A stretch of 64,000 nucleotides of DNA from Pycnopodia helianthoides (lineage: Eukaryota; Echinodermata; Asteroidea; Forcipulatida; Asteriidae), in contig CM063249.1 of the NCBI GenBank assembly GCA_032158295.1, positions 21,702,270-21,766,269 of the forward strand, written 5' to 3'. The first letter of the stretch is position 1. Every line of letters starts with the position of its first letter. The notes beneath the pieces are model-generated. The model saw nothing but the letters and a program-made list of their open reading frames with translations. It was not told the origin of the DNA and did no database searches. Positions 37,801 through 46,800 of the stretch are shown one piece after another. The translations under genes were made by a program, and so were the position numbers.

Positions 37801-40800
37801 TGTTTTGGGGTTTTGTTGGAACCCCCTCCCTGGGAAAGTTCCAGGATCTGCACTTGAGGGTTTGCAGCTCTTTCAAAAATAACTCCTAAACTAAAGGATG
37901 TGTGCCGTACTAACTTGTCCATATGCTATGTCAAAAGTTTGTAACTAATAAATAATATATCAGCTGAAGTGAAAGTATACCAGTTGCAAAACCCTTTTCA
38001 TATTTGTTTCTACTTCATTTAAAGGGGCACACTTCTTGCGGACTGGGCACTTTGGGGAATTCTTTTAAACAAAGTGACCTAACTTTGGGAGGGTTTGCAG
38101 AAATATCCAAAGTATTTTGATGTTGCTTTTGAATACGACAGAGCCCCTGTGTTCATTTAAAATTCTTGGAAAAGGGAGAATAAATTTTCTTTTTACCAGG
38201 TCAATTCAATACAAATCATGTAAATTTATACAGAGGAAATACACAATTAGGGACAGGGGGTATGGGGGGGGGTATAACAGTCCATATGACAACATGGTGG
38301 GCGGGCGGGCGGGTGGGCCTGTTACACTGAGATAAACAGGTTGTCACGGCAATTGATTTTTAACTTCAAAACAATTTTTCCCAGCAGATCTGTGACCCTG
38401 AAAGGACTAAGGGATACAGTCCGAAATTCAACATTTTCTCTGGAATTTTTTGTTGGGTGTTAATTTCTGACAAAATATGGATAACTCAGGTTCTGCCTCG
38501 TGTTTATGCAGGAAAACCCACCCGGCACTCAGGGTTCCCAAACCACCACTGGCTGAATTTTCCCTGTTTCCGACCACCACACATTTTCCAACGTTTTAAA
38601 TTAAACTTGCTGTTCCCTTTCAAAGGTTTTCAAAGAAATGTAAAAAAAAATATATATAAAAAAGGTATCTAAAGCCATTCATTTTGAGTATTTCTTTGGT
38701 TTGAGTCTATTTTCATGATCTCCATCTCATAATGGTTTCAAGGGAAACATTTTTCCGCCACTAAAGACAACCTGGGCAGAACTCTGGATAACTTCTGGAT
38801 TTGGAAAGACTGAAATTGTCAGGATAAGGATCCAGTACACTGAAGCAAAGGCATTTTCACCTTTTAGCAAAGTTATAGATTTCAAGGAGCTTCTGAGAAT
38901 AGCATCCTCAGAGCTAGAGAAGTAGGGCATGATTTCTTTATATTTGAAGAAAGTAAGAGCTATTTGGGTTGCCAAGATGACATGAAAAAGTCTGACTAAA
39001 GTCTGAAATTTCTCATCCCTGAAGCATGCAAGTCAGCAGTTATATTTTAACACTAAACAGAAGTCTCATTCCTGTCATGAACTTAGAGTGTACAGCTCCC
39101 CATGATATACAAGGAAGCAGAGTTTGCCCTTGAACTTGTTTGGTGACTAGCCAGCAGGACCAGTTAGCTTGGCTAGGCTTGGCTAGGCTTGGCTAGGCTT
39201 GGCTAGGCTTGGCTAGGCTTGGCTAGGCTTGGCTAGGCTTGGTTCCAAGACCATTGTGTTTGCGCTAACACACAACCAGTACCAACGCTTGGATTCATGT
39301 ACACTGTACACGCTTGTAATGAATAACCATAGAGGGCGCTGTGACTAGTGTTATTTCCCCCAATGACATCTGGACCCCACCATGAGATAACAATAGTCAC
39401 AGCACCCTGGAATGATTTCTAATTCATAAAATGGGACTAACTACTCTTTCTTAAAGAAATACAATAATGGATAAATCACTGTTCTTCCTTCAATAAAAAA
39501 ATAACGGAAATCACTGTTTGAAAAATTGTGTTAGATATGCAAAATGAACAAATTATAAAACAAAACTTGGTGATAAGTAAAACCTGAATAAGCTAAGTTA
39601 AAAACTCAAAGTATAATGTATGTTAAAGTCATTGGTGACAGTGTGCATACACGAGCTTGCACACTCCCTACTGCCAAACAAAAAGCTCCCCTCTGCCTAA
39701 CCCCAATGTACACATTTGCCAATATGTTAAAACAGTGATTATCTTTGTTCTCCTATTGTTGGGATTTGCTTTTTAGCGATGTTCCCAATGGTTTCATATG
39801 CAAAATCAAATCAGAGGCAATCCAAGGCCATCAAACCACCTAGATCCCTTTTGTTTAAGTTTTCAGTCATGTCAGTGTCAACTGACTGGCTCACACCTTC
39901 ACATTCTCTTGTTTTTTCTCACAAACTTGAGGAGCCATTTTTCTTGGGCACCATGGGATTAGATAGGAGGCTGTGTTGTCGATCTACACAATTTGTCTTC
40001 TTTATTAGATTTTTCAAATTGAAACATTAACCACTTCACGTACTGGTCAGATGACATCTATATCCGCATACATTTTTTTGGACAGATGTATGGTTTTTAA
40101 ATGCCCGAAACATCTTCGGATACTCCTGAGTTTTTTTATTGACAGCCGGACGGCTGACGTTTTTATCCACCCAAACTTTTCAGTGTGTAGTGTGTTGAGG
40201 CAGGCACCTACCATGATACGCTTTGTGTCACATCAAAGAGCAAATACAGGCTCTGGGAAACATGCCTTGTAAAATCCCTTTCCGAGGGTTATTGTGTAAA
40301 CAATTTCAGACCATTGTCCTGTTGTTGTACATGTACAAATGTGGCATACAAGAATGGACAGGCTGCCACCATTGTTCATCATTATACGAGGCTCAATGGG
40401 AGCAAGTCCGAGCGTTCCAAGATTCCAGCGTACCATGGCAGATTTTCGACTGTGGCTCACAGCCGGTTCTGCGAAGGCCGAGGTGCCTACTTAATTTACT
40501 CACACGGCAACACCAAAATCCGGAACTAAATATGAGAATCTTTGTTGCCTTTCTTTTGTCACTTCATTATTTTATTGTGGCAACGGTATTTTCAAACGAA
40601 AACGACTACTCAAGAAGCTCGAAAAGTTCAAAAAAATATAACCGTGGGTGGACTTGTTTTAAAAATAACAACGTGAAGTGGTTAACTGCAATTCTGTGTC
40701 CCCTGATGTCACAGTAAAACCAAAACACAAAATTTGTTCCTGCCGGTGTGCACATGCACTGTGTTTTGCATATGTTTGGATAAGGAGTACCTTAACCAAG

Positions 40801-43800
40801 TTTATGCAAAACATGATGCATTCGCACCAGCAGGCAGACTTCATTCGAGGATGGTTTAGATTTAAATAGAAGGCATTTGGTATAAGAATTAAGAAGAACA
40901 GAATTTTGCGGTTATAAACACACTACATGGACAGTTCATTCACATCTTAACATGTTTATACTACGGGTGGGTTTCTCCTTTAAACTCTGAATCATTCCAC
41001 ACTAATGCCACAACAGGAAATAGAAATAAATCTGAACTTAAAATTGTTTGTTACATTTTAACCATGAATACAAATATTGATTTGTAAAAATTGCTGAGTA
41101 ATTTATTATGAAGAAAAAGTGGTGTTATACATAGCAGACAAAGTTATCAAAATAAAAACAGCATGCAAATATTGAAAATATGACAAATAAATGTAGTACA
41201 CCTTAGCTACATGTATAATAGGGGGATCAAAGAGTGTCGACAAGGTCTTAAATGGCCATTTAAAACCGGCAGGGTCAGGGCCTTTAATGCAAGGCAACGA
41301 ACCTACAAGGTTTTAAACGGTCATTTAAGACTGAGTCATTACTCCTTTATTCCCATTCATAAATACCCTGCTTGGTTAAAAAGCATCTAAATAAATGAAA
41401 AACTGTAAATGAACATGTTTATTTGTGAAATTGTTCCATTCCCGATATCAGGTTATTTCACCGAAAGGTCAAATTGCACGCAATGCTTAATAGTTGTGCG
41501 TACGCGGGCAAAAGTAGATTTTACATTGAGAACTATGTGGATTGCATTACTCGTTATTAGCGACTGCATAAGTTTGCGCACCAATACGCATCTGGCTATG
41601 AATGCAGAACGCGCTTTAAAGACACTGGACACTATTGGTAATTGTCAAAGACCAGTCTTCTCACTTGATGTATCGCAACATATGCACAAAATAACAAACC
41701 TGTGAAAATTTGAACTCAATTGGTCGTTGAAGTTGCGAGATAATAATGGAAGAAAAAACACCCTTGTCACACGAAGTTGTGTGCTTTCAGATGCTTGATT
41801 TCGAGACCTCACGCGTGAGGTCTCAAAATCAATTCAAATATTTTACTGAGAAATTACTTCTTTCTCAAAAACTACGTTACTTCAGAGGGAGCCATTTCTC
41901 ACAATGTTTTATACTATCAACAGCTCTCCATTGCTCGTTACCAAGTAAGTTTTTATGCTAACAATTATTTTGAGTAATTACCAATAGTGTCCAGTGCCTT
42001 TAACCGGTCTTAAATAGCTTCACCTATGTCTTTATTAGCCGTTTAATACCAGGTAGACATGGTCATGTGACCACCTTTCAACCAACAGGACTGCTTAACT
42101 TGAATTACGTTAAAATGATTATTCAAGAATTAAATACTTTTATACTGATGGATTATGCTGCATTTGTAAACTACACCTGACCAATGTTGCCAGGCAACAA
42201 AGTAAACAAAAATGCCTGCTGCAGCTTCATGGTGGTTGTTATGATGAGAAAGGGTCACAACTTACGACCTTGAAAGAGTCAGGTCCATGTTCCGGGTGGA
42301 CAAACGACGTTTGGTAAAACTGTGACGGAGACTCCAATTGTCCCCTGAGTCCTCTATGCTATGCCGCCCGCTGTTGTTGGGGCATAAACAAGCATTCAGA
42401 CAAAACAAACAAACAAAACACACAAACAAACAGACTAGTGCCTTCTTGCCATCTGTCAATCACAGGACCCAATGTCATTCAGCTGCTTACAAAAAGAAAT
42501 ACTGCTTAGCACATTTAAAGGGGAACTGTCGTCTTGATCATAGTCTGCTTGTGGCACAAACAAAAGCTTGGAAGGGTGCCGTCATTATTAACTGGGTGAG
42601 AATTTAGAATTTAATGTCTGGCAACAGACTTGCTGTGATTCGGACGACAGCACCCCTGTAACTGTTAAGTGTGCACCAGTCACAAATTATCGCAAGTTAC
42701 ATGTACATGTAAGATTGGCTGGTAACCAGCCAAGCACAAAACAATTTTGCTCACCAAAATATGGTTACCAGCCAAAATACCAACACACGTACCAGTTTTG
42801 ACTGGTCCCTGCTTAGTTATGCTTTAAGCAGAACATTTTTGTCTGCTTAAAGCAGCTCTATGAAGTTGGGCCCTGGGCTCATACGTTTTACAAAGAGCCA
42901 AGATTGATCTTATGACGTGTCTCAATCTTAAAAGCTATATGCAAAGTGTGACCACAAAATAAATCACCATGATTGGCAACTCATTAAACAAAATCTTAGT
43001 GCTTTTTAAAATCGAACTCTGATCTCTTTAACACAGATTTGGGTCCCATTTCATGGTGTAGCATACCATGGAAATATGTGCTTATGGCGCCCTGCATAAA
43101 TACATAGGCGTTAAGCACAGAATTATGCAGTAAGCATGCCATGAAAGTGGGCCTGGATAGATGGTTTTGCCCTACAAAAAGGCAATAATTTAAATTATGA
43201 TTAATTGGTTTTTAAGATGATTGAGTTTACAATCATTATAAAATGAAATGTATCTTCCTTAGTTTGCTTGTGTTGAAGTATTGTAATGGTTCCGATCAAA
43301 CTGCACACCGGTGGGTTATGTTTGGTTTTCAAGATGGCAGATTTTTACAGTTTAATCTCATGAAGAACCCATCATGACAACATTTGACTACCAACTGACT
43401 TTACATACATGTAGTCATAATCTCAAAGGCATTAATGATGTATGACAAAAACTACCCCAACTGGGCCGTATCTGTCACCATCTCCTCCAAACAATGGATA
43501 TTAAACATCCCCGATCTGGATACTTTTGAGTGAGAATAGTATCTCTTTGGAGAACTTCCCCGGTTCTGAGAACAAGTTACATAAATTGAGCATAAGATGA
43601 GTGGACACTTACTGTATGGGGTCCTTAGAAGAGGGTTTACGCTTTCCACTGCGGACTTGTGAGGGATCCAGAAGAGAATGCTCCCAGATTGAGTTTGCAC
43701 CATTCGTAACAAGAGCATACACCATCTAAAAAATGATGGACATTTTCCTCCAAAGTTAGTCATCTGTTCAATAGACCATGTTACATTTGTTTACAGGGTG

Positions 43801-46800
43801 GCGACCTCGTACATTATAATGCTTTTCCTGACGGGCAAGATGCTACACAGGCTCAATGGGAAAATTTATATTTTTTGTCATAATTTTCACATAAATTCAA
43901 AATTTACAAAAGCAACAGCTGTACAGCATTTGAGATGTCCCCCCTTTCTTCATATCAAAAGTTGAGGAAAATCAGACACTGCGATCTCTATAAAACATAA
44001 GATTTGTTGTATTCTTCCATTGAGCTGTGTACAAATGTGCCCGCCAGAAGTCCAGGCTCTGTGGCTCTTTTGTAAACATGTGATGTCACAGGTCACATAT
44101 AGGCCATGCAAGTTAGCGCCATCTTAAAAATATACCGCAATGCATCTTGGAAAACCGAGTACAGTTTTTGAGTAGTAGGAGACTGCAAACTCCCATCTAC
44201 AATTGGGCTCAAATTAAGAGTAAAGCTCCACAAGACTGCAGGGCTTGTACATCGTGTAGCTCAAAATTTTTACCAGACCAGAACGTATTTTACAAGACCA
44301 GAATCTTGATGAGAAAGATCTTCTTTCTTCTTACAAAGTTTAAAATAATTTGTTTTTTATTTTAACAAGCATTATGAGAAGATTTATCTCACTTGTCTAG
44401 TGGATAAGTTGGCCTATATTTTGATACTCAACAGAAATGAAAGATATTTACCAGACTCATAAGTCAACATTTGAACATCATTTCTTTTTGGTAAAGATAT
44501 TACACAGTGAAGTATTATTATTCAAATGAAAAAACAAGACCACTGGACTTGTCCGGTCATGAGTTAACTGGCCCAACACTAAAATCACTGGCCTTGGGCC
44601 TGTGGTCCAGTGTAAAATTTGAGCCCTGCACAATTCTGAATGAATGTATATGGCATAATGGTATACCAGGGTTTACTCATCTGGAGGTTGCTATACAAAA
44701 GCTTGCCCGAACTACACTTGTACGTGACATACATGTAGCAACTGTCTCTATAGTCTGAGGACTTCAAATTTACACGGTAACTTTTGACTAATTGACTAAG
44801 TAAGTCATTGTACCAGACATCATTCAAATCTAACTTTTATATGCGGCTTATTCTGAGCTGATTTTATGCACAGGTGTACAAGTAAACTGAGCAATGTCTC
44901 AATCATAAAATAAAAAATAAATTCCCCTTCTCAATATAAATGGACAAAGTTCTCTGTTTTTAATAAATAAGGGAGCTCTCAAAAGTCAGTCACGCTATCA
45001 ACCGAAAAGGAACAATCCTGTGGGCACACGCCCACATTCCAGTGGACCCATAGATTGATCTCCAGTACAAAAATGTGGAGACCCGTTTTTCTCAGAATGA
45101 TGTCATCAGATGTTTTGGATGTTGACAAATTTTGCACTGGAAGGGTATCAAATAAAATGGCAATTTACACCACTTTGACTTAAGGTTGGAGACCTGTAAT
45201 TTTTTCCCCACTCACTTGAGGATTTTATCGATTGGCAAATGAGTACATCACAAAATTAAATTGGTCATTTCCCTTCCTCTTTAACCAAATTTATGCAAAA
45301 CATGATGCATGTGTGCAAAGCAGATCAATAGAGGGCGGTTAAGTTCACATGGTCTACACTAACCTCTCTAAGGCTCCTTGGCCATTGTGAGCCATGGTTG
45401 ATGGCACGAATCTGTGAGATGTGACGTCCAAGGCTACGATGCACACTGCAGCATTCATCGCAAACCAAAACTCCACGATTCAGCGAGGCCCATCCTGGAT
45501 CTGTGGAAAAAATACACGTTTGGTTAAAGGTGAACATAGATCATTAGTTAGGCCTGATACCTCAGGAAGGCAATTGCCTCCGTTGCCCCTGGACATTGCC
45601 CCTTGAAAAGTTCCGATAGAGATGTCCTTTACAAAGGAGAAAATGCCTTGGTGCCCTTGCCCTTTCAAGAACAAAGCATCAGGCCTGATTAGTTTTTCAA
45701 AGAGTAAACTAGTTATTCTCATCGTCTAGTTTAGGTTACAGCCAACTCTCGTTATAATGAGATCGCTGGGAATGGCCAAATTATCTCTTTATAACAGGAA
45801 GGTTGTTATAAGAGGACAGCAAAACAAAGAAAAAACCCAGAAATGACACTCAGGACTTCAGAATGTACTCTTTATAAGCAGAACCTCTTTATAACAGTGC
45901 TCTTTATAACGAGTGTACATGTACATGTATAACACACATCTTGCCGAGTTCTGTATTCTGGTTGGCTGAAACAGGACCACCTTGGGTTCAATAATAAAAG
46001 CTAGTGCATGAAATTTGCACCACCGTACACTAGACGCACATCCAGACATCACACTTGTGTAATTTAAGAGAAATAGTTCCCAAATCGGGCAATATACAAA
46101 AAAAAAAAATTAATTGGTAACAGCAGCGCCATCTCATGATGTGAACAGTGAACTAAAAAAATGAATCTAAGGAATTTAAAAGGCTTCCTGAACAAAATAT
46201 GGAATTTAAACATCTACCAAAACAATATATTCTTGACAAAGTCTATCGTCAAGAGTGAGGAAAGGATTTTTGAATGGTTTCAAATGGTCACTCGGTAGAA
46301 GGGTCAATGGATGCTGAATTTAATGTTCCTTTTAAAATTATTCCTGATAAAGGCAAAGTATAACTTGCGTTTTTCAAACCGTTTGATTTTAATATTCCTA
46401 TAAATGTAGACATAAACTAACCCAGGTGAAAATTTCATTTCAAAAGGCGGTAGCAATTTTGAGATTTCCGAGTATCTGGAGCGGTTAGGGCTTATTTCCA
46501 TGCAGGAAGAATAATCCGTTATTAGAATACACAATCTGATAAACGTTTCACGCAGAAACATTTCTCAGATAGAAATGTTTTTGAATCCCTCTCTCTTAAA
46601 CCACATGTTGTAGAAGGGAATCGTTTCTCAACATGTTAAATACAACATGTACATTATATCAACAGTGAGCTGGAGTGCTTCTTACCACATTAAGTTTTTG
46701 AAGTCATTCATTTTTTGAGTAATTACCAAAGGTATACCCTCCCTTTAAGGATTTTTTAAATTAAATTCAAACTTTAATTTTTGACCTTTAAGCAAGAAAA

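Larger units (their letters stand above)
35758..43612. other. GIT intron 3, 7.9 kb
   Basis: The largest intron of the gene. It holds the short inverted MITE 36123-36318, a SINE (37015-37205), a dispersed repeat (38460-38775), the TTGGCTAGGC array (39166-39242), a piggyBac-like element (40027-40685), a TTAAAGGCA MITE (41613-42003) and a GGGCCC MITE (42655-42876). No conserved exon is seen; a 164-codon plus-strand frame at 40223-40717 falls mostly within the piggyBac-like element. Confidence 0.7.

Noticed and set aside
40223..40717. 164-codon plus-strand frame as a gene
   Set aside because: It lies mostly within the TTAA-flanked element and overruns its right end, with no recognised domain; kept only as a question in the findings.
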